Positions 37,721 to 46,128 of a DNA stretch of 64,000 nt are shown here, piece after piece. The position numbers and the translations under genes were made by a program. The first letter of the stretch is position 1, and every line of letters begins with the position of its first letter. The notes below the pieces were generated by a model, which ran no database searches, was not told where the DNA came from, and saw only the letters and a list, made by a program, of their open reading frames with translations. Origin of the DNA: DASZIT01 sp963819695 (GTDB taxonomy: Bacteria > Actinomycetota > Acidimicrobiia > Acidimicrobiales > RAAP-2); contig CAWFXD010000002.1 of the NCBI GenBank assembly GCA_963819695.1, positions 310,001 through 374,000 on the forward strand. The letters run 5' to 3'.

Positions 37721-37732
37721 CTAGGGGGATCG

Positions 37733-38845
37733 TTGGCCTACGAGAGCAATGCCACGCCGATCAAGCTTGGCTATCTGTTCGACTTCGTATTGCCGGAGGG
37801 TTTCCCGAAGGAGATGCGAGCCGACCTCACCGACAGTTTCCAGCTGGTCTTTGAGGAGGGGTTCGAGCAAGGGATCATCGACCGACCGGTGGAAATCGTG
37901 TTCCGTGAGGTGGAAGGACTCCCCAAGGGCTCGGTGAAATCGGTGATCGACGCCTACCGCGAGCTGGTCGACGAGGGTTGCCTGGCCATATTCGGGCCGT
38001 CGATCACCGACAACTGCGTTCCCGTCAAAGAAGCGATCGAAGAGCGTTTCCGCGTCCCGGCCATCAGCGTCACCGGCACCGATGACTGGCTGGGTGAATG
38101 GACCTTTTCCCTGTCGATGGGCTCGATGACCGACGAGCCCGTCTTCTGGGCTCATCTGATCGCCAAGCGCGGTCTCGACAACGTGGGCGTCCTCGTCGAG
38201 CAGTCGTTGGTCGGCGAGACCTACATCAAGTCCTTCCGTGCCGCCTGCCGGGACCAGGGCATCCGTGTTGTCGCCGAGGAGCCCATCGCCCAGACCGCCC
38301 AGGACGTCGGCGACGCGGTCCGGAACCTGCACGGCGCCAATGTGGGGGTCGTCGTGCACTGCGGTTTCGGCTTCGGGGTGGTGCTGGTCAACCAGGTCCT
38401 CCAGGAGTTGGGCTGGGATCCACCCAGATTCATGGGGACGGCGTTCCAGAACGCCTGGATCAACCCGATCGTCTGGGACGCCGTCGTCGGATGGATCGGC
38501 GTCGACCAGTACGACGACGGCAACCAGGTGGGTCAGGACTTCCTCGATCGCTACGCCGCCCGCTACGGCCGACGGCCCGAATACTGCGTCCCGGTGGTCA
38601 ACCGCGACCTCGCCACCGTTCTGCTGCACGCCTTTGCCGATGCCCGGCCTCTCTCGCCGCGGGGCGTCAAGGAAGCGCTGGAGCGGGTGCGGATGGTCCC
38701 GGCCGCATCCGGATCCCCCGGGACCCGTATTTCGTTCGGGAAGTGGTCACACCGGGGCTGGATGGGCGCCGGCTATCTCGTGGCTCGTCGACTCGATCCT
38801 GATGGCACCACCGCCCACCTGGTCGAGCGTTTCGGACAGGACTGA
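37733..38845 (+). CDS. Periplasmic-binding-type (Liv-like) protein without signal peptide
   Basis: Intact, about 370 residues. TTG 37733 follows AGGGGGAT by suitable spacing. The protein begins LAYESNATPIKLGYLFDFVLPEG, going straight into the first strand of a type I periplasmic-binding fold, with no signal peptide or lipobox. VIDAYRELVDEGCLAIFGPS, PAISVTGTDDWLGEW and VLVEQSLVGETYIKSFRAAC are typical of the Liv-binding group. With no export signal it probably acts in the cytoplasm, as a ligand sensor or carrier. The AveC gene follows by five bases, so it is one transcript with 38851-42375. Confidence 0.85.
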   Translation: MAYESNATPIKLGYLFDFVLPEGFPKEMRADLTDSFQLVFEEGFEQGIIDRPVEIVFREVEGLPKGSVKSVIDAYRELVDEGCLAIFGPSITDNCVPVKEAIEERFRVPAISVTGTDDWLGEWTFSLSMGSMTDEPVFWAHLIAKRGLDNVGVLVEQSLVGETYIKSFRAACRDQGIRVVAEEPIAQTAQDVGDAVRNLHGANVGVVVHCGFGFGVVLVNQVLQELGWDPPRFMGTAFQNAWINPIVWDAVVGWIGVDQYDDGNQVGQDFLDRYAARYGRRPEYCVPVVNRDLATVLLHAFADARPLSPRGVKEALERVRMVPAASGSPGTRISFGKWSHRGWMGAGYLVARRLDPDGTTAHLVERFGQD

Positions 38846-38850
38846 CCGAC

Positions 38851-39987
38851 ATGACCATTCAACAACTGCCGTCTCAACAACTACCGCCGCCCGCCATTGA
38901 TTCCAGTACGGTCCGCCGAAGCAGAACCGTCGGTGTCCTCGCCCTGGCGGCGGCAGTCACTGGGCTTGTCGTCGTGGCCGTCAACGCCCGACACGGTGCG
39001 GTGGGTGAACGGATCACCAACCCGGCGGTCACCGGCGCTCCCCGTCCGGTGGCGCCGCTCTGGGGCTTCCACCACTGGCTCGGCCTGCTGCAGATCGGGA
39101 CCATTCTCGCCATGGCCGCGCTGATCGTCACCGTGGTGGTGGCCTGGCGCCGCTACCCGCGACACCCGATTCTGCTGATGGTGCTGGTCACCACGCTGCT
39201 CGTCTGGCAGGACCCGATCATGAACTGGGCGCCTTACGCGGTGTACAACCCGCAGCTCTGGCACTGGCCAACGACCTGGGGCTTGGAGTCGCTGTCGCCG
39301 ACCGTCGAGCCGTTCATCGTGATCGGGTACGCCACCTTCTACATGGCACCGTTCTTCCCGGCCGTGTGGCTGTTACGCCGTGTTCAGGCCCGGCGTCCGG
39401 TGGGCTCCATCGTCTGGCGGCACCCGCTGATCAGTCTCTCCCTGCTGATGCTCGCCATCGGGTTCGTGTTCGACACCCTGCTGGAGACGTTCCTCATCCG
39501 GACCCAGCTGTACATCTACTCCCAGGTTGTCCCCTTCGGGTCGATCTGGACCGGGAAGTGGTACCAGTTCCCGTTGATCTGGGAGGCCACCCTCGTCACG
39601 CTGGTGATGATTCCTGCCGGAGTCCTGCTCTACCGGGACGACACCGGCCGCACCCAGGCGGAGAAGCTGGGTCAGCGGATCCGCGCCTTCCGCTCCCGTC
39701 CGGCCCTCGGAGCCTTTCTGGTGATGTTCGCCATCATCAATGTCGCCTACTTCTGCTACGGCGGGGGCTATGCGTTGCTGCGAGACACAAAGATCGCCAC
39801 TTCGGTGGCCTGTCCCTGGCCCTTCCCCGAGGCGAAGGTCTACGACCCGAACGGGTTCTATGAGAAGAACGGCCAGGCGGGCCCGTACTCCTCCGGCATC
39901 TGGTCAGGCTGGCCGAGCGCCCAGCCCGGTGGGAGACCCCTCGTTACCCTGCCCGCTTCCGGAGGTCGATGCGCCAGTGGCCGCTAG
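38851..39987 (+). CDS. Spirocyclase AveC family membrane protein
   Basis: Intact, 378 residues, with about seven hydrophobic segments. The AveC-family block is clear: LLVWQDPIMNWAPYAVYNP then LWHWPTTWG and SPTVEPFIVIGYATFYMAPF at about 110-165, and the C-terminal WPFPEAKVYDPNGFYE and GIWSGW. AveC of avermectin biosynthesis shapes the spiroketal; homologues of unknown role are common in mycobacteria and other actinobacteria with steroid or lipid clusters. It overlaps the next SDR gene by about 11 bases. A second AveC-family gene lies at 44044. Substrate unknown; an integral-membrane lyase or isomerase on a hydrophobic compound is the likely type of role. Confidence 0.82.
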   Translation: MTIQQLPSQQLPPPAIDSSTVRRSRTVGVLALAAAVTGLVVVAVNARHGAVGERITNPAVTGAPRPVAPLWGFHHWLGLLQIGTILAMAALIVTVVVAWRRYPRHPILLMVLVTTLLVWQDPIMNWAPYAVYNPQLWHWPTTWGLESLSPTVEPFIVIGYATFYMAPFFPAVWLLRRVQARRPVGSIVWRHPLISLSLLMLAIGFVFDTLLETFLIRTQLYIYSQVVPFGSIWTGKWYQFPLIWEATLVTLVMIPAGVLLYRDDTGRTQAEKLGQRIRAFRSRPALGAFLVMFAIINVAYFCYGGGYALLRDTKIATSVACPWPFPEAKVYDPNGFYEKNGQAGPYSSGIWSGWPSAQPGGRPLVTLPASGGRCASGR

Positions 39988-40897
39988 CCGGAGCGTGGTC
40001 ATCACCGGGGCGTCCCGCGGCCTGGGTTTGGCCACCGCCGCCCACCTCCACCGGGTCGGCTGGACGGTGGTGGCCGCCATGCGGTCACCCGAACAGGGGC
40101 TCGAGCGCCTCCGGGCCATCACCGGCTCCGGTCAAGACGACCCTCGTCTGATCGGGGTCCGGCTCGACATCGATGACGGCGACTCCATCGCCGCCGCGAG
40201 CCGGGCCATCCAGAATGCCGTGGGGTCCCCGGACGGGCTCGTGCACAACGCCGGCGTCGCGGGCGTCGGATGCTTGGAGGAGATGCCCATGAGCGTGTGG
40301 GAACAGATCTTCCGTACCAACTTCTTCGGGCCGGTGCGACTCACCAAGGAGCTCCTTCCGTTGATGCGGAACGCGGGCCAGGGTCGGATCATCATGGTTT
40401 CGAGCGAGGGAGCGATCCGGGGAATGCCGGCCATCGGTGCCTACTCCGCGGCGAAGGGCGCACTCGAGCGTTGGGCGGAGTCGCTCGCCCAGGAAATCTC
40501 CCCGTTCGGGCTGGGCGTCTCCGTGCTGGTGGCCGGATCCTTCAAGACCGACATCTTGGAGCTCACCACGACCTACGCCGATAGTGACGGCCCCTACGCC
40601 CCGCTCCATGCCGGCCTGGAGAGCTTCGGTCAACGGTTCCTGCGGTTTGCTTCAGCGCCCGAACGGTTCGCGCCGGCGGTGGCCAGGGCCCTCGATGATC
40701 ACCGGCCATTCTCCCGGGCCACCGTTGGGTTCGATGCGCGGCTCCTGATGTTGGGAAGCCGCTTGATGCCCACCAGATGGCTCCAGCGCATCATCGGTCG
40801 GGCCACCGGCATCCCCGCGGCCGGCGCGTTCCGCGGCCATCCCCTCCAGACCGCCTCTACCCGTACCAGTGCCAACGAAAGGGAAGTGTGTGACTGA
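39977..40897 (+). CDS. Short-chain dehydrogenase/reductase
   Basis: Intact, about 306 residues, from GTG 39977 (VAASRSVVITGASRGLGLAT) overlapping the AveC stop; GGAGG at 39961 precedes. TGASRGLG is the cofactor loop, LVHNAGVAG the NAG motif, MVSSEGA the Ser and YSAAKGALERW the catalytic Tyr-Lys. The C-terminal half has the longer form seen in retinol/hydroxysteroid dehydrogenases. Its stop overlaps the aldehyde dehydrogenase start by eight bases. It probably oxidises or reduces a hydroxyl or keto group on the AveC-pathway compound. Confidence 0.9.
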   Translation: MAASRSVVITGASRGLGLATAAHLHRVGWTVVAAMRSPEQGLERLRAITGSGQDDPRLIGVRLDIDDGDSIAAASRAIQNAVGSPDGLVHNAGVAGVGCLEEMPMSVWEQIFRTNFFGPVRLTKELLPLMRNAGQGRIIMVSSEGAIRGMPAIGAYSAAKGALERWAESLAQEISPFGLGVSVLVAGSFKTDILELTTTYADSDGPYAPLHAGLESFGQRFLRFASAPERFAPAVARALDDHRPFSRATVGFDARLLMLGSRLMPTRWLQRIIGRATGIPAAGAFRGHPLQTASTRTSANEREVCD

Positions 40898-42375
40898 AAC
40901 GCCGACGGTCGAGTTCGAATCACGGATGCTGGTCGACGGGAAGCTTGTCGAAGGCCAGGCCGGCACGTTTGCCAACGTCAACCCGGCCACCGAAGAGGAG
41001 TTGGGCCAGGTCACCGACGCTTCCAACGCGGATATGCACCGCGCCATCGACGCGGCCCAGACGGGCCTTTGACGAGACCGATTGGTCAATCAACCGGGGG
41101 TTCCGCCAGAACTGCCTCCGCCAACTGCAGAGCGCCCTCGAGTCCGAGCAGGAGGCACTGCGGGAGGAACTCATCCTCGAGGTGGGGTGTCCAAGGATGG
41201 TCACCCACGGCCCGCAGCTCGACCTGCCTCTCGCCGATGCCTTGAAGTATCCGGCCGAGCTCATCGACCACTATCCGTGGGACGTTGAGCTCGGTGACGC
41301 CATGGTCGAGCTCACCGGCCAGATCAACACACGGAAGGTCTGGCGTGAACCGGTCGGCGTTGTCGGCGCGGTCGTCCCGTGGAACTACCCGTTTGAGGTC
41401 ACCCTCCACAAGCTTGGACAGGCCCTGGCCACCGGCAACACCGTCGTGGTCAAGCCCGCTCCGGATACACCGTTCAACGCCACCCGCATCGGACGGCTCA
41501 TCGCCGAGCAAACTGACATTCCGGCCGGGGTGGTCAATGTCGTCACCGCGTCCGATCATCTGGTCGGGGAGGAACTGACGCTTTCGCCCAAGGTCGACCT
41601 CATCTCCTTCACCGGTTCGACCTCCGTGGGCATCCGGATCATGGAGAAGGGCGCCGCCACCATGAAGCGTCTGTTCCTCGAGCTCGGCGGCAAGTCGGCG
41701 GCCATTGTGCTCGACGATGCCGACCTCGGGGTGGCCAGCATGATCGGCTTCGGGGTGTGCATGCACGCCGGACAGGGATGCGCCACCCCGACCCGGATGC
41801 TCCTGCCTCGGTCCCGCTACGACGAGGGGCTCGAGCTCCTCACGGGCATCTATGAGACGGTCAGTGTCGGTGACCCGCAGCTCCCCGACACGCTCTGCGG
41901 CCCGGTGATCTCAGCCAAACAGCGCGCCCGCATCATCGGTTACATCGAGAAGGGCATCGCCGAGGGCGCCAACCTCCTGGTTGGCGGTCCGGAGACTCCC
42001 GCCGGCCTGAACAAGGGGTTCTACGTAACGCCAACGCTGTTCGCCGATGTCGACAACAGCATGACCATCGCCCGTGAGGAGATCTTCGGCCCGGTCCTCG
42101 TCGTCATCCCCTACGACGACGAGGAGGATGCCATCCGAATTGCCAACGACAGCCCGTACGGCCTGGCCGGGTTCGTGCTGTCTGACTCGCTGGATCGATC
42201 GGTGGCCGTCGCCCGCCGCCTCCGAGCTGGAAGCGTGGGGCTCAACGGTGGCGCCGCCTACGGGGCCGACGTCCCCTTCGGCGGGTACAAGGCGAGTGGC
42301 ATCGGTCGGCAGAACGGCATGGCTGGCTTCGATCAATACCTCGAGGTCAAGTCCGTCGCCTGGCCTGTCGGCTGA
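40890..42375 (+). CDS. Aldehyde dehydrogenase, one frameshift
   Basis: GTG 40890 starts VTETPTVEFESRMLVDGK. The N-terminal 60 residues (TFANVNPATEEELGQV) are in one frame; an indel near 41068 moves the rest to the second frame, starting FDETDWSINRGFRQN. VGVVGAVVPWNYP, FTGSTSVG, LELGGKS (general-base Glu) and GQGCATP (nucleophilic Cys) are intact. About 494 residues. Its N-terminal region is closely matched by the truncated remnant at 53507-53789. Last gene of the operon that starts at 37733; it converges on the double TetR gene. Confidence 0.88.
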
Positions 42376-42390
42376 CGCCTCGGTTCCCGT

Positions 42391-43635
42391 TCACTGACGG
42401 TGCGCGGCACCTCGCAGCGTGGTCTCCCGCGCCAGGGTCAGCGCGCCGCGGGGCCCGAGCTTGTCGACGATGTTCTCAGGCATCCAGAGGAGCTCGAACA
42501 GTGACCAGGCCCGGATGTCGGCGGTCGGGCCTTGCAGGTGAAGCTCACCGGATCGGTTTCCCTGGGCCAGCAGTGACTTCAGATCGCCCAAGCGGGCTGA
42601 GAACGACGAGCCAAGATTCGTCGTACTTGGAGGTGACTCTCGGATCCAAGCCAGTTGAATGTTGAACTCGTCCTTGAAGCGGACGACGGCATTGATATTG
42701 ATCCACATGAGGGCATCGAGCTTCTCGACTGCAGTGCCGTCCGATCGCAGAACGCTTGACCATCCCAGGCGCGCTTTTGCCGAGAACCCGCGCATGATCG
42801 ATTCGAGAAGACCATCTTTTGAACCGATCAACCGGTAGACGCTGCCAACGCTGAGTCCGGCGGCGCCGGCGATGTCGCGGACCGTGGTGGCTTCATAGCC
42901 CCGCCGGCCGAATTCAGCCCGGGCCACCGCCCGAAGCGTTCGAATTCGCTCGTCCTCCCCCTCCTCTTGATGGGCCCACGACTCGAGGGTGCGTGTAGCG
43001 GCCAAGAACGGCTCCGAACGATCGAGTGCGGCATCGGTGGGCGGATCGAGGACGATCCCGTCCAATACGATTCGGCAGCGGATGGCGGGGACCTCCTCTC
43101 CGCCGCGCACGTCTTGGAAAACCCCCAGGCTGATGTGTTGCAACGTCTGGCACAGTCGATCGGCCATCGCCTCGAGATCGATGTCCGTCCGAATCGAGCC
43201 ATCGGTTTGACCGGCGCGAAGGGTGGCAAACATCGCCTGCTCGATCTCAGAGGAGGATCGCCGCGTGACACGAACCAGGTCGTCGCCGGCGCCCGAGGGT
43301 GGCTCATACAGGGTCAGGAGCAAGGCGGCACGATGCCGAATCGAGCATTGGGCGATGGCCGTTCCCAGGGCCACCACTCGCTCCGGGATCGGTTCAGCAA
43401 TGGGGCGCCCGAGGACGTCGAACGCCTCTTTGGCCAGTTGGTCGAGTTCGAGTTGGTATCGCTCCACCAATTCGACGATCAGGGCTTCCTTCGACTCGAA
43501 GTGGTGGTAGAGGCTCCCAGGCAGAATTCCGCAGGCATCGGCAATGTCCTTCAGGGAGGTCCGTAGGCCAGACGAAGCGAACAGAATGGCCGCCGTGTCC
43601 AAGATCTCTGTCCTTCGCCCTCCGCTGCTCGTCAC
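42391..43635 (-). CDS. Double-domain TetR-family regulator
   Basis: Two complete TetR units in one chain of 414 residues. GTG 43635 with GGAG eight bases ahead is the chosen start; a longer open frame upstream to 43866 lacks family character and would cover motif copy D. The first helix-turn-helix is ILDTAAILFASSGLR then TSLKDIADACGILPGSLYHHF (about 10-45); the second is RAVARAEFGRRGYEA then TTVRDIAGAAGLSVGSVYRL (about 215-250). Each is followed by a helical ligand-type domain. Such tandem regulators exist in actinobacteria. It is my candidate reader of the 17-bp motif found in four nearby promoters, including its own. Confidence 0.85.
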   Translation of the reverse strand: MTSSGGRRTEILDTAAILFASSGLRTSLKDIADACGILPGSLYHHFESKEALIVELVERYQLELDQLAKEAFDVLGRPIAEPIPERVVALGTAIAQCSIRHRAALLLTLYEPPSGAGDDLVRVTRRSSSEIEQAMFATLRAGQTDGSIRTDIDLEAMADRLCQTLQHISLGVFQDVRGGEEVPAIRCRIVLDGIVLDPPTDAALDRSEPFLAATRTLESWAHQEEGEDERIRTLRAVARAEFGRRGYEATTVRDIAGAAGLSVGSVYRLIGSKDGLLESIMRGFSAKARLGWSSVLRSDGTAVEKLDALMWININAVVRFKDEFNIQLAWIRESPPSTTNLGSSFSARLGDLKSLLAQGNRSGELHLQGPTADIRAWSLFELLWMPENIVDKLGPRGALTLARETTLRGAAHRQ

Positions 43636-43760
43636 GGTGTCCACTCCTTGATTGCTGAACTGCTCGCGACGACGGTACCGAAGCTGGCAGCGCACCCTCG
43701 GCACGGACAGAAGGTAATGTCCATCGGCAATCGCACACCGCCAGCCTAGCGCGGCACTTG

Positions 43761-43777
43761 AACCAAACATCTGTTTC
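43761..43777 (+). promoter_or_regulatory. Regulon motif copy D
   Basis: AACCAAACATCTGTTTC, with the perfect inner palindrome AAACA-TC-TGTTT. It is about 125 bases upstream of the double TetR start and about 155 bases upstream of the small membrane frame at 43932, so it could serve both directions. It matches copy B at 14 of 17 positions. Confidence 0.6.
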
Positions 43778-43931
43778 AACATAGGTTTGGGCGCAATGGC
43801 GACCGATCCCGAACCGTCCCGATACCACCTCGACGATCGAAATCCCGAACCGATCGTCCGGGCCATGGCGCTTCGGATGATGGCGCCCGGAGCCGGGCGA
43901 CGACCAGTGCAATCCAGGTAGGGGCTCAGAC

Positions 43932-44054
43932 GTGGGCGCAGTCATCATGCTGGGTACTCTGTTCGGACTGATCATCCTCATCTTCGGCGTGGTGCTTCGC
44001 TATGACCCAGAAGCCCGTCGTCCTCCGAAGCACGAGCGCGTCGATGATCGCTGA
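43932..44054 (+). CDS. Small membrane protein, 40 residues
   Basis: A short frame from GTG 43932 (ATG 43947 is an alternative) reads VGAVIMLGTLFGLIILIFGV and then LRYDPEARRPPKHE before a stop at 44052. It has one strong membrane segment and a charged, Pro/Arg-rich tail. AGGTAGGGG lies upstream as a possible ribosome site. It overlaps the AveC-family start at 44044 by 11 bases, which suggests translational coupling. No family recognised; it could be a helper of the membrane protein or a chance frame. Confidence 0.5.
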   Translation: MGAVIMLGTLFGLIILIFGVVLRYDPEARRPPKHERVDDR

Positions 44055-44853
44055 GTTGACGCCACTGTTGAAGGCGTCTATCGGCTTCGCCTACGCCGGG
44101 GGGATCGCGTTCGTCGTAATCGGCGGGTACCTCACCTACCGTCACCGCCGACTCCATCCGCTCCTGCTCGTTTGCATCTCGGCGCTCTCGTTCTCCTGGA
44201 TCGAGGCGCCCTACGACTGGGCGGTCTACGCCCAATTTGCGCCCGCCATCCCCCGCATGCCGTCCTGGTGGCCGTTGAACATGACCTGGGGTGGCCTGCC
44301 GGCGTCGGTGCCCCCCGGCTACATCGCCTACTTCGTGCTGCCGGCCGTCATCGGCGCCGCGCTCGGTCGGCGCTTGAGCTCGAGGTTCCACTGGCGCCGG
44401 CCGACCACTCTCCTCGCCGTTGGGTTGGTCGTGGGGATCCTGTGGGCCTTCCTGTTCAACGCGATCCTCGGGGCCCGGCTCGGCGTCTTCTATTACGGCC
44501 GCGTGATTCCCGGTCTTGCGCTGTGGCAAGGGACCAAGCACCAGTACCCGCTCTACGACGCTCTCGCCATGGGGGTGCAGATGATGGTGTTCACCTACAT
44601 CCTCGGACGCACGGATCCACAAGGTCGCACCGTTATCGACATGTGGGCCGATGCGAGGTCGACGAGCCGTTTTCGATCGTCGGTCCTCTCCATCGTCGCG
44701 GTCGTTGTCATCGGAACCACGCTCTATGGGGCGGTCTTGGCCCCCCATCTCGTTACGAAGTTGCAAGGTCGGGTGACGGCAGGGCCCACGGCTCCCTTGT
44801 TCAAAGGCGTACCGAACCAACCCCTGCAGGGCGCCTCTCATCAGCGTCCCTGA
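44044..44853 (+). CDS. Spirocyclase AveC family membrane protein
   Basis: Second AveC-family protein, intact, about 269 residues from ATG 44044 (MIAELTPLLKASIGFAYAGG); ATG 44002 is an alternative. FSWIEAPYDWAVYAQFAP, WWPLNMTWGGLPASVPPGYI and LPAVIGAALGRRLSSRF are the family blocks, corresponding to the WQDP..NW and HWP blocks of the protein at 38851. About seven membrane segments. It is more compact than the first copy and clearly diverged from it, so the pair is old or heteromeric. Not in the same operon as the first copy but in the same regulatory neighbourhood (copy D upstream). Converges on the lipoprotein gene at 44872. Confidence 0.8.
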   Translation: MIAELTPLLKASIGFAYAGGIAFVVIGGYLTYRHRRLHPLLLVCISALSFSWIEAPYDWAVYAQFAPAIPRMPSWWPLNMTWGGLPASVPPGYIAYFVLPAVIGAALGRRLSSRFHWRRPTTLLAVGLVVGILWAFLFNAILGARLGVFYYGRVIPGLALWQGTKHQYPLYDALAMGVQMMVFTYILGRTDPQGRTVIDMWADARSTSRFRSSVLSIVAVVVIGTTLYGAVLAPHLVTKLQGRVTAGPTAPLFKGVPNQPLQGASHQRP

Positions 44854-44871
44854 ACGATCGACCTTCTGGCC

Positions 44872-45538
44872 TCAGAACGAGCACGGCACGTGGGTGGTCG
44901 TAAAGGTGTCGACCAGCCAGTGGCCCTCCTGCAACACGAGTTGCGCCGAGCCGACGAAGTATCCCCGTTGGACGAAGGAGTCCGGCGTCCCCGACTCGTC
45001 CACCAGGTAGAAGTGCTCCTGGTCCTGGCAATCAGCGAGGGCGGCAGAGGTCGAGCCGGTCATGGTGATGGCGATGTGATCGTCATGCAGACTACCGACC
45101 GCATGTTCTTGCGCACCGAGTAACGCCGCCGCCTGGCGCACGCTGGCTTGAGCCAGACGGGTTGAGGTGACCGCCGCCAATGGACCGACGTAGGCCTTGT
45201 TCAAGGTGTCATCCAACTGGGACAGCCGGAGAAGGTAGGTCTCGTAGGCGCTGGTGATCGCACTCTCGGCGACCCCAACTGGAGGGGCGGTGGTGTCGGG
45301 GTTCGGGGTCGGCGACTGGGACCCGGATTGCCCCGCGGCCATCGGTACGGTGCCGGACGTCGCGCCGGTGGTGCGGGTGGATGCACCTCCGTTTCCCGCC
45401 GAACCCGCGCCCGCTGGCCCGGCACCGGTTGCGGTTCCGGCCGAGCGCGAACCCGACGCGACCACCGCAGGCGGCGGCGCCGAGGGCGGTGACGATCAGG
45501 GCCGCGGCGAGGAGTCGCCGACCGGGGCCCTCGGCCAC
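44872..45538 (-). CDS. Exported lipoprotein, one frameshift
   Basis: GTG 45538 starts VAEGPGRRLLAAALIVTALG, a signal peptide ending in the lipobox LGAAAC. An indel near 45465 moves the rest into another frame: a Gly/Thr/Pro-rich linker (GATSGTVPMAAGQSG), then a compact domain (ITSAYETYLLRLSQLDD, HIAITMTGSTSAALADCQDQ, GYFVGSAQLVLQEGHWLVDT) ending THVPCSF. The domain layout recalls the exported NTF2-like or Mce-associated type, but I cannot name it. About 220 residues. Last gene of the second transporter operon; its start touches the previous stop. Confidence 0.72.
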
Positions 45539-46079
45539 TCACGTACCTTCGAAGAATGCCACGGTGCCGCCCAGCCCGGCCACCGTGGGTCCGAAGGGGG
45601 ACAGCGAGGGGCCGTACTGGGTACCGGTGGTGGTGAGGCCGCCGGCCAGGTCGGCGATGAACGGGTCGACCAGGGGATTGACCAGTGAGAGGGCCTGACT
45701 CTTGGCCATCGCCTGCTGCAGGTACCCGTTTCCTTGGGACGACAGCTGGCTGCAGTCCTTGTCCAACTCGACGGTGAGGGGTGACAGTATCTTGGACGAC
45801 TGGGTCTGGGCGCCGATGATGGACACGACCGAACCCGGCGTCGCTGCAGGCGAGCGGCAGGCCGATGGTATTTCCGAAGACGAACATCTCGAGGAGTGGT
45901 GTCACGACCGCGGTCTTGGAGCCCCCCGAGTTGGCGTCGGTGGTCGTACTGGTCGTTCCGGTCGCCGAGGCTGACCCACCCCAGGTGCCCACCAGCGCGC
46001 CGACCGCGCAGAAAACCGCGACGGTTAGGGTGAAGCCAAGCCGGTGACACCGCCTCTGAATGAGAGTTCGAGTGTTCAT
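45539..46079 (-). CDS. Exported protein of unknown function, one frameshift
   Basis: Starts MNTRTLIQRRCHRLGFTLTV at 46079 with a cleavable signal peptide ending near ASATG. The frame breaks near 45835; the second part (SSKILSPLTVELDKDCSQL, NPLVDPFIADLAGGL, PTVAGLGGTVAFFEGT) ends at 45539. About 180 residues, low in charged residues, with two or three Cys that could form a disulfide outside the cell. No family recognised. It lies between two other exported proteins in the transporter operon, so it likely works at the cell surface with them. Confidence 0.68.
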
Positions 46080-46128
46080 GGTTCCTCTCTTCGGATCTGC
46101 GACTCTTCGGGATTCGGTTTTGTGCGCA

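Noticed and set aside
43636..43866. N-terminal extension of the double TetR to 43866
   Set aside because: The added 77 residues lack any regulator similarity, would cover motif copy D, and GGAG precedes the GTG at 43635.
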